This document shows, piece after piece, positions 11,477 to 23,919 of a stretch of DNA of 64,000 bases (positions are counted from its first letter, which is position 1; each line of letters opens with the position of its first letter). Source of the stretch: Siphonodentalium dalli. Lineage: Eukaryota > Mollusca > Scaphopoda > Gadilida > Siphonodentaliidae. Both the position numbers and the translations under genes were made by a program. Under the pieces are notes generated by a model that was given only the letters and a program-made list of their open reading frames with translations, ran no database searches and was not told the origin of the DNA. The stretch lies in assembly GCA_032622095.1 (NCBI GenBank), contig CP136061.1:175235692-175299691 (forward strand). The letters are read 5' to 3'.

Positions 11477-14400
11477 ATGGATACAGAGATCCACACAGTC
11501 ACCCCAACTCGTAATAGGAACGATCTAGACCAAGAACATGTCCCATGTGCAGAAGGGATGTTATGTTACACCAGCGATATAGAGTTACGGGATATTTGTC
11601 TTATTGAGAAATCGGTACCCCAACTGCCAGAAATATATATATATACAGCCGGTACCCCAACTGACCAGAATATAGGTTCAATATATATATTCATAATTAA
11701 CTGAAAAATGGAAGTGGGGCTATTTCGAAAATATCTAGATAGTGGAGATAGCACAATTACAAGCTGATATATGAAGGTAAAATGGTGCAACCTGTTTCCA
11801 ATCCGAAATGGTGCATATACATTATGTTGGTGGCCATGAATGGCAAAAAATGGTCAAATTTGAGAAAATTTGGTAATAAAGGTGACAAAATTAATCACGA
11901 TCACCATATCGGAGAGCTCAATCACGCGTTATTCAGTAACCACCATAAAAAATTGCGTAATTTAACGCTAAATGGTGGAGCTTGTTGGCTTAATATATGT
12001 GTTTTTTTCCAGAATTACTAAGAAATTGGACCCAAAATACATCTTAAAACAGTCATTTACGGAATATAACAGCTGGTTGCCATGGATACAGAGATGCACA
12101 TAGTCACCCCAACTCGTAATAGGAACGATCTAGACCAAGAACATGTCCCATGTGCAGAAGGGATGTTATGTTACACCAGCGATATAGATTTACGGGATAT
12201 TTGTCTTATTGAGAAATCGGTACCGCCACTGCCAGAAATATATATATATATACAGCGGTACCCCAACTGACCGGTATATAGGTTCAATATATATATTCAT
12301 AATTAACTGAAAAATGGAAGTGGGGCTATTCCGAAAATATCTAGAGTGTGGAGATAGCACAATTACAAGCTGATATATGAAGGTAAAATGGTGCAACCTG
12401 TTTCCAATCCGAAATGGTGCATATACATTATGTTGGTGGCCATGAATGGCAAAAATGGTCAAATTTGAGAAAATTTGGTAATAAAGGTGTCAAAATTAAT
12501 CACGGTCACCATATCGGAGAGCTCAATCACGCGTTATTCAGTAACCACCACAAATAATTGCGTAATTTAACGCTAAATGGTGGAGCTTGTTGGCTTAATA
12601 TATGTGTTTTTTTCCAGAATTACTAAGAAATTGGACCCAAAATACATCTTAAAACAGTCATTTGCGGAATATAACAGCTGGTTGCCATGGATACAGAGAT
12701 CCACATAGTCACCCCAACTCGTAATAGGAACGATCTAGACCAAGAACATGTCCCATGTGCAGAAGGGATGTTATGTTACACAAGCGATATAGATTAACGG
12801 GATATTTGTCTTATTGAGAAATCGGTACCCCAACTGCCAGAAATATATATATATACAGCCGGTACCCCAACTGACCAGTATATAGGTTCAATATATATAT
12901 TCATAATTAACTGAAAAATGGAAGTGGGACTATTCCGAAAATATCTAGATAGTGGAGATAGTACAATTACAAGCTGATATATGAAGGTAAAATGGTGCAA
13001 CCTGTTTCCAATCCGAAATGGTGCATATACATTATCTTGGTGGCCATGAATGGCAAAAAATTGTCAAATTTGAGAAAATTCGGTAATAAAAGTGACAAAA
13101 TTAATCACGGTCACCATATCGGAGAGCTCAATCACGCGTTATTCAGTAACCACCACAAATAATTGCGTAATTTAACGCTAAATGGTGGAACTTGTTGGCT
13201 ATATATGTGGTTTTTTTTCCAGAATTACTAACAAATTGGACCCAAAATACATCTTAAAACAGTCATTTACGGAATATAACAGCTCGTTGCCATGGATACA
13301 GAGATCCACATAGTCACTCCAACTCGTAATAGGAACGATCTAGACCAAGAACATGTCCCATGTGCAGAAGGGATGTTATGTTACACAAGCCATATAGATT
13401 AACGGGATATTTGTCTTATTGAGAAATCGGTACCCCAACTGCCAGAAATATATATATATACAGCCGGTACCCCAACTGACCAGTATATAGGTTCAATATA
13501 TATATTCATAATTAACTGAAAAATGGAAGTGGGACTATTCCGAAAATATCTAGATAGTGGAGATAGCACAATTACAAGCTGATATATGAAGTTAAAATGG
13601 TGCAACCTGTTTCCAATCCGAAATGGTGCATATACATTATGTTGGTGGCCATGAATGGCAAAAAATGGTAAAATTTGGTAATAAAGGTGACAAAATTAAT
13701 CACGATCACCATATCGGAGAGCTCATTCATGCGTTATTCAGTAACCACCACAAATAATTGCGTAATTTTACGCTAAATGGTGGAACTTGTTGGCTATATA
13801 TGTGTTTTTTTTCCAGAATTACTAACAAATTGGACCCAAAATACATCTTAAAACAGTCATTTACAGAATATAACAGCTGGTTGCCATGGATACAGAGATC
13901 CACACAGTCACCCCAACTCGTAATAGGAACGATCTAGACCAAAGAACATGTCCCATGTGCAGAAGGGATGTTATGTTACACAAGCCATATAGATTAACGG
14001 GATATTTGTCTTATTGAGAAATCGGTACCCCAACTGCCAGAAATATATATATATACAGCCGGTACCCCAACTGACCAGTATATAGGTTCAATATATATAT
14101 TCATAATTAACTGAAAAATGGAAGTGGGACTATTCCGAAAATATCTAGATAGTGGAGATAGCACAATTACAAGCTGATATATGAAGTTAAAATGGTGCAA
14201 CCTGTTTCCAATCCGAAATGGTGCATATACATTATGTTGGTGGCCATGAATGGCAAAAAATGGTAAAATTTGGTAATAAAGGTGACAAAATTAATCACGC
14301 TCACCATATCGGAGAGCTCAATCATGCGTTATTCAGTAACCACCACAAATAATTGCGTAATTTTACGCTAAATGGTGGAACTTGTTGGCTATATATGTGT

Positions 14401-14480
14401 TTTTTTTCCAGAATTACTAACAAATTGGACCCAAAATACATCTTAAAACAGTCATTTACAGAATATAACAGCTGGTTGCC
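11477..14480 (+). repeat. 5-monomer HOR block, copy 2 (3,004 bp)
   Basis: Starts are 11477, 12082, 12687, 13292 and 13886, offset by exactly 11,117 bp from copy 1. The extra base is an A in ACCAAAGAAC near 13939. Private changes include TCTAGAGTGTGG near 12340 and AGAGATGCACATAG near 12092. Confidence 0.9.
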
Positions 14481-16591
14481 ATGGATACAGAGATCCAGTG
14501 ACACAGTCACCCCAACTCGTAATAGGAACGATCTAGACCAAGAACGTGTCCCATGTGCAGAAGGGATGTTATGTTACACCAGCGATATAGAGTTACGGGA
14601 TATTTGTCTTATTGAGAAATCGGTACCCCAACTGCCAGAAATATATATATATACAGCCGGTACCCCAACTGACCAGTATATAGGTTCAATATATATATTA
14701 ATAATTAACTGAAAAATGGAAGTGGGGCTATTTCGAAAATATCTAGATAGTGGAGATAGCACAATTACAAGCTGATATATGAAGGTAAAATGGTGCAACC
14801 TGTTTCCAATCCGAAATGGTGCATATACATTATGTTGGTGGCCATGAATGGCAAAAAATGGTCAAATTTGAGAAAATTTGGTAATAAAGGTGACAAAATT
14901 AATCACGATCACCATATCGGAGAGCTCAATCACGCGTTATTCAGTAACCACCACAAATAATTGCGTAATTTAACGCTAAATGGTGGAGCTTGTTGGCTTA
15001 ATATATGTGTTTTTTTCCAGAAATACTAAGAAATTGGACCCAAAATACATCTTAAAACAGTCATTTACGGAATATAACAGCTGGTTGCCATGGATACAGA
15101 GATCCACATAGTCACCACAACTCGTAATAGGAACGATCTAGACCAAGAACATGTCCCATGTGCAGAAGGGATGTTATGTTACACCAGCGATATAGATTTA
15201 CGGGATTTTGTCTTATTGAGAAATCGGTACCCCAACTGCCAGAAATATATATATATATACAGCGGTACCCCAACTGACCAGTATATAGGTTCAATATATA
15301 TATTCATAATTAACTGAAAAATGGAAGTGGGGCTATTCCGAAAATATCTAGATAGTGGAGATAGCACAATTACAAGCTGATATATGAAGGTAAAATGGTG
15401 CAACCTGTTTCCAATCCGAAATGGTGCATATACATTATGTTGGTGGCCATGAATGGCAAAACATGGTAAAATTTGAGAAAATTTGGTAATAAAGGTGACA
15501 AAATTAATCACGATCACCATATCGGAGAGCTCAATCACGCGTTATTCAGTAACCACCACAAATAATTGCGTAATTTAACGCTAAATGGTGGAGCTTGTTG
15601 GCTATATATGTGTTTTTTTTCCAGAATTACTAACAAATTGGACCCAAAATACATCTTAAAACAGTCATTTACAGAATATAACAGCTGGTTGCCATGGATA
15701 CAGAGATCCACACAGTCACCCCAACTCGTAATAGGAACGATCTAGACCAAGAACATGTCCCATGTGCAGAAGGGATGTTATGTTACACAAGCCATATAGA
15801 TTAACGGGATATTTGTCTTATTGAGAAATCGGTACCCCAACTGCCAGAAATATATATATATACAGCCGGTACCCCAACTGACCAGTATATAGGTTCAATA
15901 TATATATTCATAATTAACTGAAAAATGGAAGTGGGACTATTCCGAAAATATCTAGATAGTGGAGATAGCACAATTACAAGCTGATATATGAAGTTAAAAT
16001 GGTGCAACCTGTTTCCAATCCGAAATGGTGCATATACATTATGTTGGTGGCCATGAATGGCAAAAAATGGTAAAATTTGGTAATAAAGGTGACAAAATTA
16101 ATCACGATCACCATATCGGAGAGCTCATTCATGCGTTATTCAGTAACCACCACAAATAATTGCGTAATTTTACGCTAAATGGTGGAACTTGTTGGCTATA
16201 TATGTGTTTTTTTTCCAGAATTACTAACAAATTGGACCCAAAATACATCTTAAAACAGTCATTTACAGAATATAACAGCTGGTTGCCATGGATACAGAGA
16301 TCCACACAGTCACCCCAACTCGTAATAGGAACGATCTAGACCAAGAACATGTCCCATGTGCAGAAGGGATGTTATGTTACACAAGCCATATAGATTAACG
16401 GGATATTTGTCTTATTGAGAAATCGGTACCCCAACTGCCAGAAATATATATATATACAGCCGGTACCCAAACTGACCAGTATATAGGTTCAATATATATA
16501 TTCATAATTAACTGAAAAATGGAAGTGGGACTATTCCGAAAATATCTAGATAGTGGAGATAGCACAATTACAAGCTGATATATGAAGTTAA
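14481..16591 (+). repeat. Satellite monomers upstream of the MITE, including an empty Helitron site
   Basis: Starts are 14481, 15090, 15694 and 16288. 14481 carries a 4-bp insertion (AGATCCAGTGACACAG). 15090 carries the GGATTTTG 1-bp deletion found otherwise only in Helitron-bearing monomers, yet its (AT)7 tract is uninterrupted. The order matches 3363-5762 with about 11,119-bp offset. Confidence 0.88.
16588..16591. other. Left TTAA target-site duplication of MITE
   Basis: TTAA directly before the terminal inverted repeat. The same TTAA is single in the uninterrupted sister monomer (5469-5472). Confidence 0.85.
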
Positions 16592-16780
16592 CTCTTTCGC
16601 TGCCACCCCGCCACACGGACATACTCCCCAGTGCCAAGCATTATGGGTGTAAATACAAGTATTTCATGTATATGTGGGTAATGCAATGACTATCGGGTAA
16701 TTATCGGTGTATTTAGTTGAAACTTCACATGTGGGTATATATGACAATGACCTATCACCTGCACCGACGTGGAGACCCAT

Positions 16781-16802
16781 TCAAGGTCATAGGGGTCACG
16801 TG
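16781..16802 (+). promoter_or_regulatory. TCAAGGTCA / GGGTCA / CACGTG cluster inside the MITE
   Basis: TCAAGGTCA (16781-16789), a GGGTCA three bases later and an overlapping CACGTG (16797-16802). The same nuclear-receptor-like and E-box words occur in the Helitron. Function is not shown. Confidence 0.3.
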
Positions 16803-17255
16803 CCATTGGCGGCCATCTTGGATTTGCTTTAATTTATGTTTTTCGGTAAATTTGTTCAATTCATATATGATTAAATGTTTGTTTTTTGTTCTAGTGTTCT
16901 ATCCCATTAATTAATGCTTCACCAGTTAATCATATTCCGGCTACTATTCCGTATTTTTCACCGACCTCATTCCGACAGAATTTTTGGACGCTAAACTGAT
17001 CAGCAGAAAGGAGGCCGCCAAGTCAATTATGATGTTTATTTTCCACTCATATATCGCAGCCCACCAAAAGTTAATTTGTCAATGGTATATTCTGGCTCGG
17101 ACTGTACTCATAGAACTTCAGGAGTAGCATGACTTTGACTGACCTTTCTTCTAAATTGTCAGCGCACACCAGCACTCTACATAAAATAAATGAACCCCCG
17201 TTGTAATGCAACAAAACAATATAATTACGACCCGTAAACCAGGTGCGCCCCCGAA

Positions 17256-17306
17256 CTCGCATAAATGCGTATTTGGCAGCGACTGGGTAACTCGCATTTA
17301 TGCGAG
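17256..17306. repeat. Subterminal CTCGCAT/ATGCG repeats of the MITE
   Basis: CTCGCATAAATGCG (17256-17269) and CTCGCATTTATGCGAG (17291-17306) are related palindromic words near the right end. The second forms a perfect 7-bp-arm hairpin. They may be transposase-binding subterminal repeats; that is inference. Confidence 0.6.
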
Positions 17307-17322
17307 CTTGGCATCGAAAGAG

Positions 17323-17326
17323 TTAA
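17323..17326. other. Right TTAA target-site duplication of MITE
   Basis: TTAA directly after the right terminal inverted repeat; the satellite resumes with AATGGTGCAACC. Confidence 0.85.
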
Positions 17327-18379
17327 AATGGTGCAACCTGTTTCCAATCCGAAATGGTGCATATACATTATGTTGGTGGCCATGAATGGCAAAAAATGGT
17401 AAAATTTGGTAATAAAGGTGACAAAATTAATCACGATCACCATATCGGAGAGCTCAATCATGCGTTATTCAGTAACCACCACAAATAATTGCGTAATTTT
17501 ACGCTAAATGGTGGAACTTGTTGGCTATATATGTGTTTTTTTTCCAGAATTACTAACAAATTGGACCCAAAATACATCTTAAAACAGTCATTTACAGAAT
17601 ATAACAGCTGGTTGCCATGGATACAGAGATCCACACAGTCACCCCAACTCGTAATAGGAACGATCTAGACCAAGAACATGTCCCATGTGCAGAAGGGATG
17701 TTATGTTACACCAGCGATATAGAGTTACGGGATATTTGTCTTATTGAGAAATCGGTACCCCAACTGCCAGAAATATATATATATACAGCCGGTACCCCAA
17801 CTGACCAGTATATAGGTTCAATATATATATTAATAATTAACTGAAAAATGGAAGTGGGGCTATTTCGAAAATATCTAGATAGTGGAGATAGCACAATTAC
17901 AAGCTGATATATGAAGGTAAAATGGTGCAACCTGTTTCCAATCCGAAATGGTGCATATACATTATGTTGGTGGCCATGAATGGCAAAAAATGGTCAAATT
18001 TGAGAAAATTTGGTAATAAAGGTGACAAAATTAATCACGATCACCATATCGGAGAGCTCAATCACGCGTTATTCAGTAACCACCACAAATAATTGCGTAA
18101 TTTAACGCTAAATGGTGGAGCTTGTTGGCTTAATATATGTGTTTTTTTCCAGAATTACTAAGAAATTGGACCCAAAATACATCTTAAAACAGTCATTTAC
18201 GGAATATAACAGCTGGTTGCCATGGATACAGAGATCCACATAGTCACCACAACTCGTAATAGGAACGATCTAGACCAAGAACATGTCCCATGTGCAGAAG
18301 GGATGTTATGTTACACCAGCGATATAGATTTACGGGATTTTGTCTTATTGAGAAATCGGTACCCCAACTGCCAGAAATA
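17323..18379 (+). repeat. Satellite monomers between MITE and Helitron copy 2
   Basis: The 3' part of the 16288 monomer, then starts at 17617 and 18222. They correspond to 5763 and 6368 with an 11,854-bp offset, which is 11,119 plus the 735-bp MITE insertion. Confidence 0.88.
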
Positions 18380-19271
18380 TCTATTATATATTTTGGAAGA
18401 TCTGTTTGTGTGTTTGTGTGTGTGTAATCGATGGACTCGAAAATGGCCCAGCCGATTTCGATGAAACTTGGTATGTGGGGGTATTTTCGGGTCAGGACCA
18501 ACATAGGCCTATTAATTTGTCCGTGCGAGGTCAACTTTTCACGTGCCGAGGTCAAATCTGTTTTTACGCCGTTTTGCGCTAATATATTTCAGTTCGGTGC
18601 TTACAAATCGATTCGAAACAGCGCGAATAATAACATGCCAGTCATAATAATGACACTATGAGAATCTTTCGTGTTTCCTCTTTCCAACGATATATAATAT
18701 GTATGTATCCGTTTTAGTTATCTGCCTCAATTATTAAGAAGAAGTGGTACGATCTTCTATCAGGGTAAAAACAATGCGTAACTTCTATGACGTCGTTAGA
18801 GGTCATAAAGTTAGATCACGTTAACTCTTCTCCGGCCGATGCATTTGACTGTTTCAGACGTCTTGGCGATATCTCGGGCACCGATGGTAATTTATCTTTA
18901 CGTTGAAACTTGATAATTAATGAGCGTGTGTATATGAGGCGCGTTTATATACTTCAGTGGAAATCAAATCGGGTTAAACTGGCGGATTTTTACGGACGAA
19001 ATTTGATGCATAGGGTATCTCGGTATCCGATGGGCCGATTTCCCGGTATCCGCTTGGCCGATTTCCACCATTTTTGGGGTGTTGGTCCACCTGACCTTGA
19101 CCTTCAAAATGGTAAATTCAAGGTCAAATCGGGTAAAACCGGATGGATTTCGACGGGTACTTTTGTCGGGTACTTTTGTTCGGACGGGTCAAATCGTGAC
19201 CCCACTTGACCTTGGCCTTCAAAATAGACAATTCAAGGTCAAAGCCCGGACGAAGTCGGGTCACCTTCTAG
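18380..19271 (+). mobile_element. Helitron-like element, copy 2 (892 bp)
   Basis: Same length, termini (TC...CTAG), hairpin and insertion point as copy 1. No internal difference seen by eye. The flanks match those of copy 1, including GTGACAACATT downstream, so it arose by the 11.1-kb array duplication rather than new transposition. Confidence 0.82.
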
Positions 19272-22200
19272 TATATATATATACAGCGGTACCCCAACTG
19301 ACCAGTATATAGGTTCAATATATATATTCATAATTAACTGAAAAATGGAAGTGGGGCTATTCCGAAAATATCTAGATAGTGGAGATAGCACAATTACAAG
19401 CTGATATATGAAGGTAAAATGGTGCAACCTGTTTCCAATCCGAAATGGTGCATATACATTATGTTGGTGGCCATGAATGGCAAAAATGGTCAAATTTGAG
19501 AAAATTTGGTAATAAAGGTGACAACATTAATCACGGTCACCATATCGGAGAGCTCAATCACGCGTTATTCAGTAACCACCACAAATAATTGCGTAATTTA
19601 ACGCTAAATGGTGGAGCTTGTTGGCTTAATATATGTGTTTTTTTCCAGAATTACTAAGAAATTGGACCCAAAATACATCTTAAAACAGTCATTTGCGGAA
19701 TATAACAGCTGCTTGCCATGGATACAGAGATCCACATAGTCACCCCAACTCGTAATAGGAACGATCTAGACCAAGAACATGTCCCATGTGCAGAAGGGAT
19801 GTTATGTTACACAAGCGATATAGATTAACGGGATATTTGTCTTATTGAGAAATCGGTACCCCAACTGCCAGAAATATATATATATACAGCCGGTACCCCA
19901 ACTGACCAGTATATAGGTTCAATATATATATTCATAATTAACTGAAAAATGGAAGTGGGACTATTCCGAAAATATCTAGATAGTGGAGATAGCACAATTA
20001 CAAGCTGATATATGAAGTTAAAATGGTGCAACCTGTTTCCAATCCGAAATGGTGCATATACATTATGTTGGTGGCCATGAATGGCAAAAAATGGTAAAAT
20101 TTGGTAATAAAGGTGACAAAATTAATCACGATCACCATATCGGAGAGCTCAATCATGCGTTATTCAGTAACCACCACAAATAATTGCGTAATTTTACGCT
20201 AAATGGTGGAACTTGTTGGCTATATATGTGTTTTTTTCCAGAATTACTAACAAATTGGACCCAAAATACATCTTAAAACAGTCATTTACAGAATATAACA
20301 GCTGGTTGCCATGGATACAGAGATCCACACAGTCACCCCAACTCGTAATAGGAACGATCTAGACCAAGAACATGTCCCATGTGCAGAAGGGATGTTATGT
20401 TACACCAGCGATATAGAGTTACGGGATATTTGTCTTATTGAGAAATCGGTACCCCAACTGCCAGAAATATATATATATATAGCCGGTACCCCAACTGACC
20501 AGTATATAGGTTCAATATATATATTAATAATTAACTGAAAAATGGAAGTGGGGCTATTTCGAAAATATCTAGATAGTGGAGATAGCACAATTACAAGCTG
20601 ATATATGAAGGTAAAATGGTGCAACATGTTTCCAATCCGAAATGGTGCATATACATTATGTTGGTGGCCATGAATGGCAAAAAATGGTCAAATTTGAGAA
20701 AATTTGGTAATAAAGGTGACAAAATTAATCACGATCACCATATCGGAGAGCTCAATCACGCGTTATTCAGTAACCACCACAAATAATTGCGTAATTTAAC
20801 GCTAAATGGTGGAGCTTGTTGGCTTAATATATGTGTTTTTTTCCAGAATTACTAAGAAATTGGACCCAAAATACATCTTAAAACAGTCATTTACGGAATA
20901 TAACAGCTGGTTGCCATGGATACAGAGATCCACATAGTCACCACAACTCGTAATAGGAACGATCTAGACCAAGAACATGTCCCATGTGCAGAAGGGATGT
21001 TATGTTACACCATCGATATAGATTTACGGGATATTTGTCTTATTGAGAAATCGGTACCCCAACTGCCAGAAATATATATATATATACAGCGGTACCCCAA
21101 CTGACCAGTATATAGGTTCAATATATATATTCATAATTAACTGAAAAATGGAAGTGGGGCTATTCCGAAAATATCTAGATAGTGGAGATAGCACAATTAC
21201 AAGCTGATATATGAAGGTAAAATGGTGCAACCTGTTTCCAATCCGAAATGGTGCATATACATTATGTTGGTGGCCATGAATGGCAAAATTGGTCAAATTT
21301 GAGAAAATTTGGTAATAAAGGTGACAAAATTAATCACGGTCACCATATCGGAGAGCTCAATCACGCGTTATTCAGTAACCACCACAAATAATTGCGTAAT
21401 TTAACGCTAAATGGTGGAGCTTGTTGGCTTAATATATGTGTTTTTTTCCAGAATTACTAAGAAATTGGACCCAAAATACATCTTAAAACAGTCATTTGCG
21501 GAATATAACAGCTGGTTGCCATGGATACAGAGATCCACATAGTCACCCCAACTCGTAATAGGAACGATCTAGACCAAGAACATGTCCCATGTGCAGAAGG
21601 GATGTTATGTTACACAAGCGATATAGATTAACGGGATATTTGTCTTATTGAGAAATCGGTACCCCAACTGCCAGAAATATATATATATACAGCCGGTACC
21701 CCAACTGACCAGTATATATGTTCAATATATATATTCATAATTAACTGAAAAATGGAAGTGGGACTATTCCGAAAATATCTAGATAGTGGAGATAGCACAA
21801 TTACAAGCTGATATATGAAGGTAAAATGGTGCAACCTGTTTCCAATCCGAAATGGTGCATATACATTATGTTGGTGGCCATGAATGGCAAAAAATGGTAA
21901 AATTTGGTAATAAAGGTGACAAAATTAATCACGATCACCATATCGGAGAGCTCAATCATGCGTTATTCAGTAACCACCACAAATAATTGCGTAATTTTAC
22001 GCTAAATGGTGGAACTTGTTGGCTATATATGTGTTTTTTTCCAGAATTACTAACAAATTGGACCCAAAATACATCTTAAAACAGTCATTTACAGAATATA
22101 ACAGCTGGTTGCCATGGATACAGAGATCCACACAGTCACCCCAACTCGTAATAGGAACGATCTAGACCAAGAACATGTCCCATGTGCAGAAGGGATGTTA

Positions 22201-23919
22201 TGTTACACCAGCGATATAGAGTTACGGGATATTTGTCTTATTGAGAAATCGGTACCCCAACTGCCAGAAATATATATATATACAGCCGGTACCCCAACTG
22301 ACCAGTATATAGGTTCAATATATATATTAATAATTAACTGAAAAATGGAAGTGGGGCTATTTCGAAAATATCTAGATAGTGGAGATAGCACAATTACAAG
22401 CTGATATATGAAGGTAAAATAGTGCAACCTGTTTCCAATCCGAAATGGTGCATATACATTATGTTGGTGGCCATGAATGGTAAAAAATGGTCAAATTTGA
22501 GAAAATTTGGTAATAAAGGTGACAAAATTAATCACGATCACCATATCGGAGAGCTCAATCACGCGTTATTCAGTAACCACCACAAATAATTGCGTAATTT
22601 AACGCTAAATGGTGGAGCTTGTTGGCTTAATATATGTGTTTTTTTCCAGAATTACTAAGAAATTGGACCCAAAATACATCTTAAAACAGTCATTTACGGA
22701 ATATAACAGCTGGTTGCCATGGATACAGAGATCCACATAGTCACCACAACTCGTAATAGGAACGATCTAGACCAAGAACATGTCCCATGTGCAGAAGGGA
22801 TGTTATGTTACACCAGCGATATAGATTTACGGGATATTTGTCTTATTGAGAAATCGGTACCCCAACTGCCAGAAATATATATATATATATACAGCGGTAC
22901 CCCAACTGACCAGTATATAGGTTCAATATATATATTCATAATTAACTGAAAAATGGAAGTGGGGCTATTCCGAAAATATCTAGATAGTGGAGATAGCACA
23001 ATTACAAGCTGATATATGAAGGTAAAATGGTGCAACCTGTTTCCAATCCGAAATGGTGCATATACATTATGTTGGTGGCCATGAATGGCAAAAATGGTCA
23101 AATTTGAGAAAATGATGTAATAAAGGTGACAAAATTAATCACGGTCACCATATCGGAGAGCTCAATCACGCGTTATTCAGTAACCACCACAAATAATTGC
23201 GTAATTTAACGCTAAATGGTGGAGCTTGTTGGCTTAATATATGTGTTTTTTTCCAGAATTACTAAGAAATTGGACCCAAAATACATCTTAAAACAGTCAT
23301 TTGCGGAATAAAACAGCTGGTTGCCATGGATACAGAGATCCACATAGTCACCCCAACTCGTAATAGGAACGATCTAGACCAAGAACATGTCCCATGTGCA
23401 GAAGGGATGTTATGTTACACAAGCGATATAGATTAACGGGATATTTGTCTTATTGAGAAATCGGTACCCCAACTGCCAGAAATATATATATATACAGCCG
23501 GTACCCCAACTGACCAGTATATAGGTTCAATATATATATTCATAATTAACTGAAAAATGGAAGTGGGACTATTCCGAAAATATCTAGATAGTGGAGATAG
23601 CACAATTACAACCTGATATATGAAGGTAAAATGGTGCAACCTGTTTCCAATCCGAAATGGTGCATATACATTATGTTGGTGGCCATGAATGGCAAAAAAT
23701 GGTAAAATTTGGTAATAAAGGTGACAAAATTAATCACGATCACCATATCGGAGAGCTCAATCATGCTTTATTCAGTAACCACCACAAATAATTGCATATT
23801 TTAACGCTAAATGGTGGAACTTGTTGGCTATATATGTGTTTTTTTTCCAGAATTACTAACAAATTGGACCCAAAATACATCTTAAAACAGTCATTTACAG
23901 AATATAACAGCTGGTTGCC
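19272..23919 (+). repeat. Satellite monomers with a 3-monomer (1,803-bp) period
   Basis: Starts are 19718, 20311, 20916, 21521, 22114, 22719 and 23326. The sets 20311/20916/21521 and 22114/22719/23326 correspond in order (ATTAATAATTAAC unit, CACCAC unit, CAAGCGATATAGATTAAC unit), spaced 1,803 bp. Similarity to the left half of the window (offset about 11,853 bp) continues to about the 20916 unit and then breaks. Confidence 0.85.

Larger units (their letters stand above)
16592..17322. mobile_element. Non-autonomous TTAA-flanked TIR element, piggyBac-type MITE (731 bp)
   Basis: Flanked by TTAA at 16588-16591 and 17323-17326. The termini are inverted repeats: CTCTTTCGCTGCCA at the left, and the complement of the right end reads CTCTTTCGATGCCA (13/14). 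A nested inverted pair TGCCAAGC (16632-16639) / GCTTGGCA (17306-17313) and a palindrome CTCGCATTTATGCGAG (17291-17306) lie just inside. Removing 735 bp restores GAAGTTAAAATGG as in the sister monomer at 5463-5478. TTAA duplication is the signature of piggyBac-superfamily transposition. No transposase is encoded; short open frames inside have no recognisable domain. Confidence 0.85.

Noticed and set aside
16717-16914. 65-codon ORF inside the MITE as a transposase fragment
   Set aside because: No DDD-type transposase motif or cysteine-rich domain is recognisable; it is better read as non-coding MITE interior.
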